64,000 bases of DNA from Marinobacter sp. ELB17 (lineage in GTDB: Bacteria > Pseudomonadota > Gammaproteobacteria > Pseudomonadales > Oleiphilaceae), in NCBI RefSeq assembly GCF_000169375.1, contig NZ_AAXY01000004.1, positions 279,130 to 343,129 on the forward strand, written 5' to 3'. The first letter of the stretch is position 1; every line of letters starts with the position of its first letter. Under the pieces are notes generated by a model. The model saw only the letters and a program-made list of their open reading frames with translations. It had not been told where the DNA came from and ran no database searches. Shown one piece after another: positions 27,518 to 37,997 of the stretch. A program made the translations under genes and the position numbers.

Positions 27518-28012
27518 AATGATTCCTGTTTAAGGCGTTGTATCGAGCACCGGGCAAGAGCGGCCAGGGCGACAACTGGAAGCGAAAAAGGGCTCAGCTT
27601 TGACCGGTAACGATCAACCCATGAGGTTTCGCAGTGAGACACACCAAATTCGGATTGACCGATGGCGGAATAGGATGCAGACAGCAACTGTCGGAAGAGA
27701 CAGAGAGTCAGGAGTGGGAAGACCACAGATCTGAATGCGAGATGTCGAGAAAACGCCTGAGGGAAGCGCTCGGATGGCTAAAGCATAAGAAAAATGCTTG
27801 GTGACTCGCACGTCAGGGGCGGCACCTTAGCACATCTTGGGCTGCGGCGTTTTTGCTGGGTGGCCGTTTAAGCCTGAGAAGCTCAAGTTATCTTCCACGA
27901 TGCCGATACGTCGATAACAGGATTGGGGTTTTTGTGTTGACCCGAGCCGGGTCTCTAGATTAGATGTCTTGCTTGTAAACGCCACAATCATAACAACAAT
28001 GGAGATTCTACC
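27518..28012. other. Intergenic region between tmm and the chemoreceptor gene
   Basis: No gene is supported in 495 bp. It contains the tmm promoter area and copy B of a dispersed element (27688-27855). A GGAG precedes the chemoreceptor start. Confidence 0.5.
27688..27855 (+). repeat. Dispersed intergenic element, copy B (pair of 9561-9727)
   Basis: Aligns along its length with 9561-9727, ending in GCACATCTTGGGCTG then GCGTTTTT. It starts 171 bp upstream of the tmm start (minus strand) and ends 157 bp before the chemoreceptor start. Function unknown. Confidence 0.6.
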
Positions 28013-29893
28013 GTGAAGTTCAACTTGTCCTGGCGCCAGAAGTTCCGGATGCTCATCGTCGTAACATTGACAGGCTTGACCATTATCGCCGGGGCTATTT
28101 TCTGGGGATTAGAGGCCGTTTCATCGTCCTATGAGTCCGTTTATCAGATATCACGCTACGAAACGAGCGCGAGTAAGCTTGTCACCAAATTGAACACGGT
28201 TGAAAAACAACTCAGCACGCTCTCCGGGGGCGACCAGGATGAGCTGCTGGCGAAGCTGGATGAGCTAACATCAGACGCCGAGGCACTGCAACGCCAAGCA
28301 AACCAGCTGAACGATCCAGGCAGTATCCGCTTTGCGGAGTCCATTTATACGGAAGCCGAACGTTATGTGACGCTGCGTCGGGAAGGGCTGCGGCAGACGA
28401 CGGTGCTCGGTTTGTCTGACTCGGCCGGGATTCGCCAGGAGCTCGCTGTCGTTATGGCACAACTCCAGGAGGAGTCATTCGGCCTGATTGATGAGGCTAT
28501 TCTTGAAATCGAGAGAACATCCTATAATTACATGAACACTCGCGATCCCGCGCTGGCGGAAGCCTCAAGCCAAGCCATTAAGGTGCTGGAAGATTTTGTT
28601 AAAGAGTACGAGTGGGAAAACATCGTGATTGGCGAAAAAACCCGCGAGTACCGTGACGCGTTTGACCGAGCTGATGCCGTTCTGCAACAAATTGCCACCG
28701 CTTCCAACAATGCGGAACAAGCCGGCGGAAACCTTCAGCAGCAAGTTATAGCTCAAAGTGAGGCTCTACAATCCGGTCTTATTGCGAGCACTCTTTTGAA
28801 CGCCGAAAACGCCAAAGTGTCGGCCAAAATGGTCAGCATTGGCTCTATTTTACTGTTTGCACCTTTGTTGGTTCTGGTGCTGTTCCTTACCTCGCGGGCT
28901 CTGGTTAGCCAGCTCAACCGGGTGGTTGAGCTCTTGTCGCGGGTGTCAGAGGGCGACCTCACAAAGAAACTGACACTCGGCGACAATGCCAACGATGAAT
29001 TCAACATTCTGGGCAGGGCCACCAACCAGATGATCGATAAAATCGGCGCGCTGATGCGAGAGTCTATTGCCGGCACCCGGGATTTGATCGAGGTTCATCG
29101 CGAGCTTGAAAAAACCATGGTTCGACTGGCACACAACAACGAGATAGTTGAATCCCAAACTATCCTGGTGGCCACTGCCAGTCAGCAAATATCCGTCACC
29201 CTGAACGATGTTGCCGAACGCGCATCGCAGGTGGGTGTTGCTACTCAAGCCGCCAACGAGTCGGCGCAGTCTGGGGCTCACGTGGTTGAAGCCAGCGTGA
29301 CCTCCATGCGCCTGCTGTCGGGGGTCATTCAAGATACCCATGGCCATGTCAAACTGCTCAACCAGGCCAGCGCCAAGGTCACCGGCATTATTGGCGTCAT
29401 CAACAGTCTGGCGGACCAAACCAATCTGCTGGCGCTTAACGCTGCGATTGAAGCTGCTCGGGCGGGTGACGCAGGGCGCGGTTTTTCAGTGGTGGCTGAC
29501 GAAGTTCGCACCCTGGCACAAAAAACCGTTGCCGCCACCACCAACATTGTTGGCATTATTGACGAGCTCAACTTGCAGACCACCAGCATGGACACCCTGG
29601 CTAACAACGGGCTCAAAATTGCGAAAGAAGGTGAACACCATGCGTCGCAGATTGCAGGCGCTATGGGTGGGGTGGCTCAATCGATTGTCACCTTGAACTC
29701 AGAAATGGATCAGGTTGTGGTTGCCGTGGAGGAAATTTCCGTCACCACTGAGGACATTGCGCAAAAAATGGAAGAAATCCGCGGGCAGAGTGTCGAAACG
29801 CAAGCCATTGGCGCTGAGCTTGGCAGGCAGAATCAGCGTTTGTCCGAGCAGGCTAATGTGATTTCCGAAAGCACACGGCGCTTTAGTGTTTAG
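28013..29893 (+). CDS. Methyl-accepting chemotaxis protein
   Basis: A 626-residue membrane chemoreceptor. Helix one is at residues ~14-32 ([20 protein letters not shown]), a helical periplasmic sensor of about 240 residues follows, helix two is at ~272-294, then HAMP ([17 protein letters not shown]). The signalling hairpin tip is intact ([38 protein letters not shown]). The sensor has long coiled segments and no recognised dCache or PAS fold, so the ligand is unknown. There is no CheR-tethering pentapeptide at the C-terminus (ends RRFSV). Monocistronic. Confidence 0.92.
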   Translation: MKFNLSWRQKFRMLIVVTLTGLTIIAGAIFWGLEAVSSSYESVYQISRYETSASKLVTKLNTVEKQLSTLSGGDQDELLAKLDELTSDAEALQRQANQLNDPGSIRFAESIYTEAERYVTLRREGLRQTTVLGLSDSAGIRQELAVVMAQLQEESFGLIDEAILEIERTSYNYMNTRDPALAEASSQAIKVLEDFVKEYEWENIVIGEKTREYRDAFDRADAVLQQIATASNNAEQAGGNLQQQVIAQSEALQSGLIASTLLNAENAKVSAKMVSIGSILLFAPLLVLVLFLTSRALVSQLNRVVELLSRVSEGDLTKKLTLGDNANDEFNILGRATNQMIDKIGALMRESIAGTRDLIEVHRELEKTMVRLAHNNEIVESQTILVATASQQISVTLNDVAERASQVGVATQAANESAQSGAHVVEASVTSMRLLSGVIQDTHGHVKLLNQASAKVTGIIGVINSLADQTNLLALNAAIEAARAGDAGRGFSVVADEVRTLAQKTVAATTNIVGIIDELNLQTTSMDTLANNGLKIAKEGEHHASQIAGAMGGVAQSIVTLNSEMDQVVVAVEEISVTTEDIAQKMEEIRGQSVETQAIGAELGRQNQRLSEQANVISESTRRFSV

Positions 29894-29912
29894 CTAGCAC
29901 AGAACTCTCCGC

Positions 29913-30013
29913 CTGAGTGGTCGCTATGCCTCGGAAATAAAAGGCAAACAGCACAACAGGCGGGCGCGATTGCGCACCGTGTTCGGTGCCTGAAGGCACG
30001 CTGAGATAAGTTG
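29913..30013 (+). repeat. Dispersed intergenic repeat, copy 2 (pair of 22338-22433)
   Basis: Contains CGGAAATAAAAGG and GCGCGATTGCGCAC, the latter with a perfect GCGC/GCGC dyad around GATT. Aligns with 22338-22433 over about 100 bases. It lies just after the chemoreceptor and upstream of pntA. Function unknown. Confidence 0.6.
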
Positions 30014-30157
30014 AGCGTATAACGAAGCAGATTTATGGTTTTAAACCGGGTTTTTGCCTTTCGCAACACAGCAATTCCTGAGCAATGTCCTGAAGTTGCA
30101 CTAGGCTATAGATAGCCATTCATTCGATTCATCGGTTCAGCTGAAGGGTATCTGCAC

Positions 30158-31735
30158 ATGAAGATCGGTATTCCAAAGGAAATTTACTTAGACGAGCGAC
30201 GAGTTGCGGCAACGCCACCCTCGGTGCACAAACTGATTGGGCTGGGCTATCAGGTTACGGTAGAGGCGGGTGCAGGCGAGGCGGCGCACTATCACGATTC
30301 GGCCTATGAGGCCGTTGGCGCGACCATTGCAGCGGATGCCGGCGCTTTGTGGAGTGACTCGGACTTTATTCTAAAAGTTCGCGCACCCATGGAAAATCCG
30401 GCGCTGGGTAAGCACGAAGCCGATCTGATGAAGGAAGGTGGTTTTCTGGTCAGTTATATCTGGCCGGGGCAAAACCCTGAGCTTCTGCAAAATCTCGCCG
30501 CCCGTAAAATCACCACCTTCGCTATCGACAGCCTGCCGCGAATCAGCCGGGCCCAGAAAATGGATGCGCTAAGCGCCATGGCGAATATTGCCGGATACCG
30601 CGCGGTGGTGGAGGCGGCCAGTCATTTTGGGCGTTTTTTTACTGGCCAGATGACGGCCGCAGGAAAGGTGCCGCCGGCCAAGGTGATGGTCATAGGTGCC
30701 GGTGTGGCCGGACTTGCGGCTGTGGGCGCTGCCAACAGCTTGGGTGCGATTGTGCGGGCGTTCGACACCCGGCTGGAAGTGAAAGAACAGATTGAAAGTA
30801 TGGGCGCCGAATTCCTGCAACTGGATTTTGGTGAGGAAGAGGGCAGCGGCACCGGCGGTTATGCCAAGCAGATGAGCGATGAGTTCATCAAGGCGGAGAT
30901 GGCGCTGTTCGCGGAACAGGCCAAAGAGGTGGATATCATCATCACCACCGCTCTTATTCCCGGCAGACCCGCACCTAAGTTAATTACCGCGGACATGGTG
31001 AAATCCATGAAGCCCGGCAGCGTGATTGTCGACCTGGCGTCCGAACGCGGCGGCAACTGCGAGCTCACCGAGCCTGGCAAAATCGTCGAGAAGCATGACG
31101 TTACGCTGATCGGCTACACAGATCTGCCAAGCCGCATGGCCAAAGTGGCCAGTGACCTTTACGCCACCAACCTGTTTCACCTTGTCACCGAACTGACGCC
31201 AGAGAAAAACGGCCAGCCACAGGTGAACATGGAAGACGATGTTATCCGTGGCCTGACCGTAGTGCTGGATTCAGAAATAACCTGGCCACCGCCGCAACCG
31301 CACACGCCGGTCAGTCCCAAGGCTGCGCCCGGAACGGAAGAACCCTCAGCGGAACAGAAAGCGGCGGCGCGCAAAGATTCCGAGCGCCGCAGTTTAATAG
31401 GCAAGGGCGTACTGTTGATTGTCACCGTTGCCGCGCTTTATGGCATCGGCGCTCACGCACCGGATAGCTTTCTGAGGCACTTCACCGTGTTCGTGCTGGC
31501 CTGCTTTATTGGCTGGCAGGTTGTCTGGAATGTAACGCCTTCTTTGCACACACCCTTGATGAGTGTGACCAACGCCATCAGCGGCATTATCGTGATTGGC
31601 GCCATATTGCACCTGGCGCAGGCGGAAAATCTTGCGGTTGGAATTATGGCGTTTGTGGCGGTGCTGATTGCCAGCATCAACGTAGGGGGCGGCTTTCGGG
31701 TTACCCATCGCATGCTCAAAATGTTCCGCCGCTAG
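30158..31735 (+). CDS. pntA: NAD(P) transhydrogenase subunit alpha
   Basis: A 525-residue subunit of the proton-translocating transhydrogenase. Domain I (residues ~1-380) carries the NAD-binding [20 protein letters not shown] and [20 protein letters not shown]; four hydrophobic helices follow from about residue 415, the E. coli-type fusion of domain I with part of the membrane domain. It uses the proton gradient to make NADPH from NADH. A charged/proline linker ([19 protein letters not shown]) joins the two. pntB follows after 12 bp. Confidence 0.95.
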   Translation: MKIGIPKEIYLDERRVAATPPSVHKLIGLGYQVTVEAGAGEAAHYHDSAYEAVGATIAADAGALWSDSDFILKVRAPMENPALGKHEADLMKEGGFLVSYIWPGQNPELLQNLAARKITTFAIDSLPRISRAQKMDALSAMANIAGYRAVVEAASHFGRFFTGQMTAAGKVPPAKVMVIGAGVAGLAAVGAANSLGAIVRAFDTRLEVKEQIESMGAEFLQLDFGEEEGSGTGGYAKQMSDEFIKAEMALFAEQAKEVDIIITTALIPGRPAPKLITADMVKSMKPGSVIVDLASERGGNCELTEPGKIVEKHDVTLIGYTDLPSRMAKVASDLYATNLFHLVTELTPEKNGQPQVNMEDDVIRGLTVVLDSEITWPPPQPHTPVSPKAAPGTEEPSAEQKAAARKDSERRSLIGKGVLLIVTVAALYGIGAHAPDSFLRHFTVFVLACFIGWQVVWNVTPSLHTPLMSVTNAISGIIVIGAILHLAQAENLAVGIMAFVAVLIASINVGGGFRVTHRMLKMFRR

Positions 31736-31747
31736 GAGGCACCCGCT

Positions 31748-33142
31748 ATGAGTTCAGGACTTGTCAGTGTGGCCTATGTGGTCGCTAGCGTGCTGTTTAT
31801 TCTCAGCCTTGGAGGCTTGAGCCATCAGGAATCGTCGCGCCGCGGCAATCTTTACGGGGTTGCCGGCATTCTCATTGCGCTGGTGGCTACTGTGGCCAGC
31901 GTTAGCGACAGCGGGCTTGTTGCTATTGTGATTGCGGTGCTGGCGGGGGCCAGCATTGGCATTGTTATCGCCAATAAGGTGGAAATGACCCAAATGCCAC
32001 AGTTGGTGGCGCTGCTGCACAGCTTTGTCGGCTTGGCTGCGGTGCTGGTGGGCTTTTCTGGTTACATCGAGCCGCTGATACAAACAACCGGTGCCGAGCA
32101 CACCATCAAGTTGGTGGAAGTGTTTCTAGGTGTGTTTATTGGCGCCGTTACCTTCACCGGCTCACTGATTGCCTGCGGCAAACTGGATGGCCGTATCGAC
32201 AGTAAAGCCCTGACGTTGCCAGGCAGGCACCTGATGAACCTGGTGGCGCTGCTGGCGTCGGTGCTTCTGGGTGCCTGGTTCCTGGGCACCGACAGCATTG
32301 CCCTGGGCGTGATTGCACTGGTACTGATGACGGTGATTGCCGCCGCTTTGGGTGTGCATTTAATCATGGCCATTGGCGGTGCCGACATGCCAGTGGTGGT
32401 TTCGATGCTCAACAGCTACTCCGGCTGGGCCGCAGCGTCTATCGGTTTCATGCTGGGCAATGACTTGCTGATCGTAACCGGTGCGCTGGTTGGCAGCAGC
32501 GGCGCGATCCTCAGTTATATTATGTGTAAGGCCATGAACCGGTCGTTTGTCAGCGTTATTTTGGGTGGCTTCGGTCAAACCAGCAGCAGCTCTGCCGCTG
32601 CCGGATCTGATCAAACGGCTTTGGAAACCAATATCGATGAGGTATGCGAGGAGCTGCGTAACGCCGATTCGGTGATTATCGTACCGGGTTACGGCATGGC
32701 CGTAGCTCAGGCCCAGAATGGGGTTAGCGAGATGACCAAACTGCTGAAGGCGCGCGGAACAACGGTGCGCTTTGGCATCCATCCGGTTGCAGGCCGGCTG
32801 CCCGGGCACATGAACGTACTGTTGGCGGAAGCGAATGTGTCTTACGACATAGTGCTGGAGATGGACGAAATCAACGGCGATTTTCCGCAGACCGACGTGG
32901 TGCTGGTTATCGGTGCCAACGACACGGTGAACCCGGCCGCAGCAGAAGATCCTGGCAGCCCGATCGCCGGCATGCCGGTGCTTGAGGTTTGGAAGGCACG
33001 GCAGGTGGTGATTCTTAAACGCGGAATGGCCACGGGTTATGCCGGGGTGGAAAACCCGCTGTTTTTCAAAGACAACTCTCGCATGCTCTTTGGCGATGCC
33101 AAAGACAGCATCGACAAACTGGTGGGTGCGTTGCGGGGCTGA
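31748..33142 (+). CDS. pntB: NAD(P) transhydrogenase subunit beta
   Basis: A 464-residue partner of PntA. About nine membrane helices are followed by the NADP(H)-binding domain III ([60 protein letters not shown]). AGGAGG precedes the ATG. The membrane complex is PntAB. It converges on the enoyl-CoA hydratase gene with only 17 bp between the stops. Confidence 0.95.
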   Translation: MSSGLVSVAYVVASVLFILSLGGLSHQESSRRGNLYGVAGILIALVATVASVSDSGLVAIVIAVLAGASIGIVIANKVEMTQMPQLVALLHSFVGLAAVLVGFSGYIEPLIQTTGAEHTIKLVEVFLGVFIGAVTFTGSLIACGKLDGRIDSKALTLPGRHLMNLVALLASVLLGAWFLGTDSIALGVIALVLMTVIAAALGVHLIMAIGGADMPVVVSMLNSYSGWAAASIGFMLGNDLLIVTGALVGSSGAILSYIMCKAMNRSFVSVILGGFGQTSSSSAAAGSDQTALETNIDEVCEELRNADSVIIVPGYGMAVAQAQNGVSEMTKLLKARGTTVRFGIHPVAGRLPGHMNVLLAEANVSYDIVLEMDEINGDFPQTDVVLVIGANDTVNPAAAEDPGSPIAGMPVLEVWKARQVVILKRGMATGYAGVENPLFFKDNSRMLFGDAKDSIDKLVGALRG

Positions 33143-33159
33143 GGGGTGTTAGTGAGCGG

Positions 33160-33849
33160 CTACGTACCGGCAAATTCAGCGGGCCGCTTGCTGACAAAAG
33201 CGGACACGCCTTCCTTGAAATCGCTGGTCTCCGCTGCTTGCAAAAATGCCAGCCGCTCAGCTTCAAGCTGCGCGGCCAATGGCCTTCCGCTGGCTTGATC
33301 AACAAGCCGGCGAAAAGCACCAAAGGCCCGGGTTGGCCCGGTGGCCACACGCCTCACGATAGCCACCAGTGTTTCGTCAAAGGAATCCGAAGGGGCGACC
33401 TCGGTCAGCAGGCCCCAGTCTTTGGCTTCAGTGGCTGTGAGCTGGCGGCCCAACAGCATCATCGCCGTAGCACGTGCTGCGCCGATCTTATGCGGCAACG
33501 ACCAGCTGCCGCCGCAGTCCGGTACGGCGCCTATACCGTTGTAGGCGATCAGGAATTTCGCGTTTTCTTCAGCTACGATTATGTCTGCTATCAGCGCGAG
33601 ACTCAGCCCGGCACCCGCGGCGGCACCTCTCACAGCGGCAATTATCGGAGCATCCATGCTCCGTAGCAGCAGAATCGCTTCATGGAGCGGCACCAGTAAA
33701 CCATTGATCAAGTCTCGGGTCTGTTCCGGGGTGCCGGCCATGCTGGCGACATCGCCACCGGCCATAAATGCTTTCCCTGCGCCGGTTAACACGATGCAGC
33801 GTAATCCCGGTTTTTCATCAAATAACGGGACTAATGGGTTGGCTGTCAT
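33160..33849 (-). CDS. Enoyl-CoA hydratase/isomerase family protein, short N-terminus
   Basis: A 229-residue crotonase-fold protein. The oxyanion-hole elements KAFMAGGDVASM and RGAAAGAGLSLALIADIIVA are present, and VPDCGGSWSLPHKIG is the second active-site segment, with Asp where many hydratases have Glu. The protein starts about 30 residues into the usual fold: the first strand and the LNRPxxxNA segment are missing, and a TGA lies in frame a few codons upstream. AAGGAA precedes the ATG. It may be a truncated or divergent member. Divergent from the liv operon. Confidence 0.72.
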   Translation of the reverse strand: MTANPLVPLFDEKPGLRCIVLTGAGKAFMAGGDVASMAGTPEQTRDLINGLLVPLHEAILLLRSMDAPIIAAVRGAAAGAGLSLALIADIIVAEENAKFLIAYNGIGAVPDCGGSWSLPHKIGAARATAMMLLGRQLTATEAKDWGLLTEVAPSDSFDETLVAIVRRVATGPTRAFGAFRRLVDQASGRPLAAQLEAERLAFLQAAETSDFKEGVSAFVSKRPAEFAGT

Positions 33850-33955
33850 CGTTGTGAGTTCCTTCGCAGAGAGTAATCAAGTAACTATAGGTCAGATTTT
33901 CTTGTGTTTTTTGATGGTAATAGACTATGTTTTGTTTGAATTAGGGGATTCACCT

Positions 33956-33972
33956 AACGTTTACGTAAACAA
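33956..33972. promoter_or_regulatory. Palindromic operator upstream of livGHMKF
   Basis: GTTTACGTAAAC at 33959-33970 is a perfect 12-bp palindrome, extended by AAC on the left to AACGTTTACGTAAAC. It lies 34 bp before the livG start, between divergent genes. The double ACGT with TTTAC flanks resembles, from memory, operators of LiuR/fatty-acid-type regulators. The regulator is not encoded in this window. Confidence 0.5.
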
Positions 33973-34004
33973 CAATAAACATAAACCAGGAAGTGCGAGG
34001 AATC

Positions 34005-34820
34005 ATGTCTAGTATCCTCGAAATTAATAATATTTCGCTCTCGTTCGGCGGTTTAAAGGCGTTACAGGATGTTAGTTTCCGGGTGCCGGAAAATACTGTG
34101 ACCACATTGATCGGTCCGAATGGCGCTGGTAAGACATCGCTTTTTAACTGCATCTCTGGCTTCTACAAGCCTCAGCAAGGCACCATTAGTTATCAGGGTA
34201 AAGTGCTCACGGGTGTAAAACCGCCGGCCCGCGCTGCCTTGGGTCTTGCGCGAACCTTCCAGAATATAGCCCTGTTTCGGGGCATGACAGTGCTCGATAA
34301 CATCAAGCTTGGCGCTCACGTGCACATGAAAAGCGGCCTGCTAGGCTCACTGGCTTATTTCGGTGCGGCCCGTCGCGAGGAAATGGCGGTGCGTCACGAT
34401 GTTGAGCGCCATATTATTGATTTTCTAGAGATAGACCATATCCGACGCCAGCCGGTAGCCAGCTTGTCCTATGGCCTGCAGAAACGGGTGGAACTGGCCC
34501 GTGCTCTGGCTATGCGGCCGAAGGTACTGATGCTGGACGAGCCGGTCGCAGGCATGAATCGGGAAGAAAAAGAAGATATGGCCCGGTTTATTCTCGATAT
34601 TCGCGAAGAGTGGGGTATTACGGTGCTGATGGTGGAGCATGATATGGGCATGGTCATGGATATTTCCGACCACATTGCCGTGCTCAATTTTGGTCAGGTG
34701 ATTGCCGAAGGCCTGCCTGCGGAAGTGCAGAAGAACCCCGAAGTCATTGAGGCGTATCTGGGCACCAGTGATATGGACAGCCTGCGCAAGAAACTAAACT
34801 CCGAACGGGAGGTGGCTTGA
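34005..34820 (+). CDS. livG: Branched-chain-type ABC transporter ATP-binding protein (LivG)
   Basis: A 271-residue ATPase of the hydrophobic amino acid/organic acid uptake family. Walker A is GPNGAGKTS, signature LSYGLQKRVELARAL, Walker B VLMLDEPVAGM, and the Liv-type insert ARTFQNIALFRGMTVLDNI is present. The ATG at 34005 has GAGGA upstream. First of six genes that overlap or nearly touch. LivG differs from LivF in its longer insert. The amino acid assignment is by family only; the terminal acyl-CoA synthetase hints at an organic acid. Confidence 0.9.
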   Translation: MSSILEINNISLSFGGLKALQDVSFRVPENTVTTLIGPNGAGKTSLFNCISGFYKPQQGTISYQGKVLTGVKPPARAALGLARTFQNIALFRGMTVLDNIKLGAHVHMKSGLLGSLAYFGAARREEMAVRHDVERHIIDFLEIDHIRRQPVASLSYGLQKRVELARALAMRPKVLMLDEPVAGMNREEKEDMARFILDIREEWGITVLMVEHDMGMVMDISDHIAVLNFGQVIAEGLPAEVQKNPEVIEAYLGTSDMDSLRKKLNSEREVA

Positions 34821-35699
34821 GTGGATTGGCTATTTTTTGGAGAAATCAGCCTTGCGGGCCTTGCGATGGGCGGGCTTTATGCTCTGATCGGGTTGGGTTT
34901 TGTGATCATTTACAAAGCCACCCGGGTTATCAACTTTGCCATCGGCGAGATCATGATGTTCGCTGCCTACCTGTTTCTGACCTTTGCCGGGGGTATGGAA
35001 ATGTCGCCTTGGATTGCGCTTCCGCTGGCGGTGCTCGGGGGTAGTATTCTGGGTGGTGTGATTGAAAAAACGATGATCCGCCCGATGCTGGGAGAGTCAT
35101 CCATTTCAGTTGTGATGGTCACTATCGGTATTGCCAGTATTTTGGTGGGGCTGGTAGAGCTTTTATGGGGCGCAGACCCGCAGCTTCTGCCAGGTTTTCT
35201 ACCTCGTAAACCGGTGTTCATTGGCGAGATGTATCTGGCACCTAAAATTGCCTACGGCTTCCTCATTGGCGCCGCCCTGCTGATCGTTTACCTGCTGTAT
35301 TTCCGTTTCTCCCGAGGCGGCGTGGCGCTACGCGCTACCGCGTCAGATCAGGCTGCAGCCTATTCCATGGGTATTAATGTGCGGCGGGTGTTCAATCTTT
35401 CGTGGGTTTTTGGCTCTCTCGCAGCCTCACTTGCGGGTGTACTAGTGGCTGCAACCGGTGGGCTTAGCCCGCAGTTTGGTGCTATTGGCCTGAGCGTGCT
35501 GGTGGTGGTTATTGTTGGGGGTCTCGACAGCATCGTCGGTGCGCTTGTTGCCGGGATATTTATTGGCTGGCTGGAAACCGTGGCTGGCGCTTACCTGGGT
35601 GGCGAGTATCGCATGCCGGCTACATTCGCCGTGCTGGCCGTCATTCTGATTTTTCGCCCTTACGGCCTTTTCGGCACCCATGAAATAGAGCGAGTGTAA
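34821..35699 (+). CDS. livH: Branched-chain-type ABC transporter permease (LivH)
   Basis: A 292-residue inner-membrane permease that starts at GTG directly after the livG stop. It has the LivH pattern GLAMGGLYALIGLGFVIIYK, INFAIGEIMMFAAYL and the ATPase-docking region RATASDQAAAYSMGINVRRV. About eight helices. Pairs with LivM. Confidence 0.92.
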   Translation: MDWLFFGEISLAGLAMGGLYALIGLGFVIIYKATRVINFAIGEIMMFAAYLFLTFAGGMEMSPWIALPLAVLGGSILGGVIEKTMIRPMLGESSISVVMVTIGIASILVGLVELLWGADPQLLPGFLPRKPVFIGEMYLAPKIAYGFLIGAALLIVYLLYFRFSRGGVALRATASDQAAAYSMGINVRRVFNLSWVFGSLAASLAGVLVAATGGLSPQFGAIGLSVLVVVIVGGLDSIVGALVAGIFIGWLETVAGAYLGGEYRMPATFAVLAVILIFRPYGLFGTHEIERV

Positions 35700-35700
35700 G

Positions 35701-36744
35701 ATGCGCATCGGTGACGCCAAACAGAACTATGAGGCCGATGAGGCCATTTTGAGCAGTTCCACGCAGAAAATCTGGTTCGCGCTTTTCCTGCTTGCGCTGC
35801 TGATTTTTCCGTTTATGGCGGACTCCTACCTGATGTATCTGGGTTGTCTGGTCGGCATTGCGGTTATAAGTACCACGGGGCTGAACATACTGACCGGATT
35901 TACTGGCCTGATCTCCCTTGGCCAGGCCGGCTTCATGGGTGTGGGCGGTTATACCGTAGCCTGGTTATCCATGAACACCGGGTTACCTTTCCCGGTAACG
36001 CTCTTGCTTGCCGGGCTGCTGGCGGCCGCCGTCGGTATTCTGGTGGGGCTCCCTTCTCTCCGGGTAAAAGGGCTTTATTTGGCGATTGCTACGCTGGCAG
36101 CCAGTGTTTTCCTGCATTTTATTTTCGCCGAGTGGGAGTCCGTAACCGGAGGCATGGGTGGCTTGAGCCTGGAGCCGGCGCATCTGTTCGGGCTGACGTT
36201 CCAGACCGATTTTGCGATGTACTTCATCATTGTTCCGCTGGCGGTACTGATGGTGCTTGCCGCCAAAAATGTGTTCCGCACCCGCATCGGCCGGGCGTTT
36301 ATCGCCATCCGGGACCGGGATATTTCGGCCGAAATTCTGGGTATTAACCTGCTGCATTACAAATTGATGTCGTTCGCGCTCAGCTCATTTTATGCCGGTG
36401 TTGCCGGTGGCCTGTTTGCTTATTTCTTCCGGGTTGTGACACCGGAAAGCTTCCCGCTCTCCATGTCTATTTTCTATCTGGCGGCCGTCATTGTTGGCGG
36501 CATGGGCAACCTGCTGGGCGGAATCCTGGGTGCTGCTTTCATGACGCTGATTCCAGAGGTTCTCCAACTGCTCACCGCAGCCCTGACACCGTTTTACCCG
36601 AACGCACCGATATTCATGTCGCCGATGCTTGAAATCATTTTCGGCGCGCTGATTGTCGGTTTCCTTATTTTTGAACCGCACGGGCTGGCGGAGATCTGGC
36701 ATCGAATTCGGCGCTTTTTCAGCTTATGGCCTTTCAGAAATTAG
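35701..36744 (+). CDS. livM: Branched-chain-type ABC transporter permease (LivM)
   Basis: A 347-residue permease that begins one base after the livH stop. LivM features: NILTGFTGLISLGQAGFMGV and the docking region IAIRDRDISAEILGINLLHY. About nine or ten helices. It completes the membrane channel with LivH. Confidence 0.92.
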   Translation: MRIGDAKQNYEADEAILSSSTQKIWFALFLLALLIFPFMADSYLMYLGCLVGIAVISTTGLNILTGFTGLISLGQAGFMGVGGYTVAWLSMNTGLPFPVTLLLAGLLAAAVGILVGLPSLRVKGLYLAIATLAASVFLHFIFAEWESVTGGMGGLSLEPAHLFGLTFQTDFAMYFIIVPLAVLMVLAAKNVFRTRIGRAFIAIRDRDISAEILGINLLHYKLMSFALSSFYAGVAGGLFAYFFRVVTPESFPLSMSIFYLAAVIVGGMGNLLGGILGAAFMTLIPEVLQLLTAALTPFYPNAPIFMSPMLEIIFGALIVGFLIFEPHGLAEIWHRIRRFFSLWPFRN

Positions 36745-36780
36745 TGGATTTAACAACAAAAAGCCGCAAGGAGAATAAAC

Positions 36781-37989
36781 ATGTTCAAGAGCATCCTTAA
36801 CAAAGGCCGCAGGCTCGCAGGGATCGGTAGTATTGCCGCTGTTCTGGTGGCATCCGCGCCAGCCATGGCACAGGATAAGGAGCCCATTGTATTCGGCGGC
36901 TCCATTCCGCTGTCTGGTGTGTTCGCCTTTGCCGGCGTGCACCTCCACGCAGGCCTGACCGACTATACAAGTTGGATCAATAGCCAGGGCGGGATCAACG
37001 GCCATCCGGTGAAATATGTAATGGAAGATACGGGTTATGAAGTAGACCGTTCCGTGGCCGCCTTCAAGAAAATCACCGGCAGCAACAAAGTGCCGGTTTA
37101 CTACGGCGACAGCACCGGGTTCATGAAAACAATCGCCTCGGAACTGAACAGCAGAGGCACCACGCTGATGAGCGGCGCATCGTTTGCGACCGCGCTGACC
37201 GACAATGAACAGTACCCGTATCAGTTCATTCCCGGCCCGAACTACACCCAGATGTTTGGCATTATTCTTGAGTACATTGCGACTCAGGGCAAAGATGGCG
37301 ATATGCCTACCGTTGCCTTTGTATACAGCGATACCGAGTTTGGCAAAGACCCTATTGAAAACGGCAAGGCCAAAGCCGCCGAGATGGGCATCGAAGTCGT
37401 AGAAGAGATTGTTACCAAGCCCGGCAGTGTGGATGTGTCCGCAGAGATTCTAAAGCTGCGCCGGGTACGCCCCGACTTTGTGGTATTCCACGGCTATGTG
37501 CTGTCGCCTATAAACGAGTTCATGGTGCAGATGCGGCAGATGGGCCTTGATACCCAATTTATGGGCACTTTTTGGTCTTCTGACAAACTCATCATCAACA
37601 AGATGGGTGCAGATGCTGATGGTTATATGGGTGTTATGCCTTACAACTATTATGACAGCGCTGAAGGCGGACCTATGCTCGACGCGCTGCGTGCCGAGGC
37701 AGAAAAGAGCGATCCGGATGCCGGCTACCGCCCCACTGGCTATATACAGGGCTGGTTCAACGCCATGGTCTGGACTGAGGTGATCAAGCGCACCATGGAT
37801 GCCGGCAAGGAGCTGACCGCCGAGAACATGGCCGATTCTCTGGCTTCTATCAAAGACTGGGACACCGGCGGCATTATCGGTATTCCGGTTTCGGTGCAGG
37901 ACATGTCGTTCCCGGTTGGTCGTATCTGGCGCGTGAACGCTAAAGAGGCCCGCTATGAGCCGGTATCTGACTGGATTCACCTCGACTGA
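36781..37989 (+). CDS. Periplasmic substrate-binding protein of the Liv-type ABC transporter
   Basis: A 402-residue type I periplasmic binding protein. The signal peptide (MFKSILNKGRRLAGIGSIAA) ends at APAMAQ. The mature start EPIVFGGSIPLSGVFAFAGV and the stretch GINGHPVKYVMEDTGYEVD fit the LivK/aliphatic-aromatic acid group. It has no Cys pair as in E. coli LivJ. AAGGAG precedes the ATG. Ligand could be a branched-chain amino acid, an amide, or an organic acid; the adjoining synthetase favours an acid. Confidence 0.9.
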   Translation: MFKSILNKGRRLAGIGSIAAVLVASAPAMAQDKEPIVFGGSIPLSGVFAFAGVHLHAGLTDYTSWINSQGGINGHPVKYVMEDTGYEVDRSVAAFKKITGSNKVPVYYGDSTGFMKTIASELNSRGTTLMSGASFATALTDNEQYPYQFIPGPNYTQMFGIILEYIATQGKDGDMPTVAFVYSDTEFGKDPIENGKAKAAEMGIEVVEEIVTKPGSVDVSAEILKLRRVRPDFVVFHGYVLSPINEFMVQMRQMGLDTQFMGTFWSSDKLIINKMGADADGYMGVMPYNYYDSAEGGPMLDALRAEAEKSDPDAGYRPTGYIQGWFNAMVWTEVIKRTMDAGKELTAENMADSLASIKDWDTGGIIGIPVSVQDMSFPVGRIWRVNAKEARYEPVSDWIHLD

Positions 37990-37997
37990 GACGCTGT

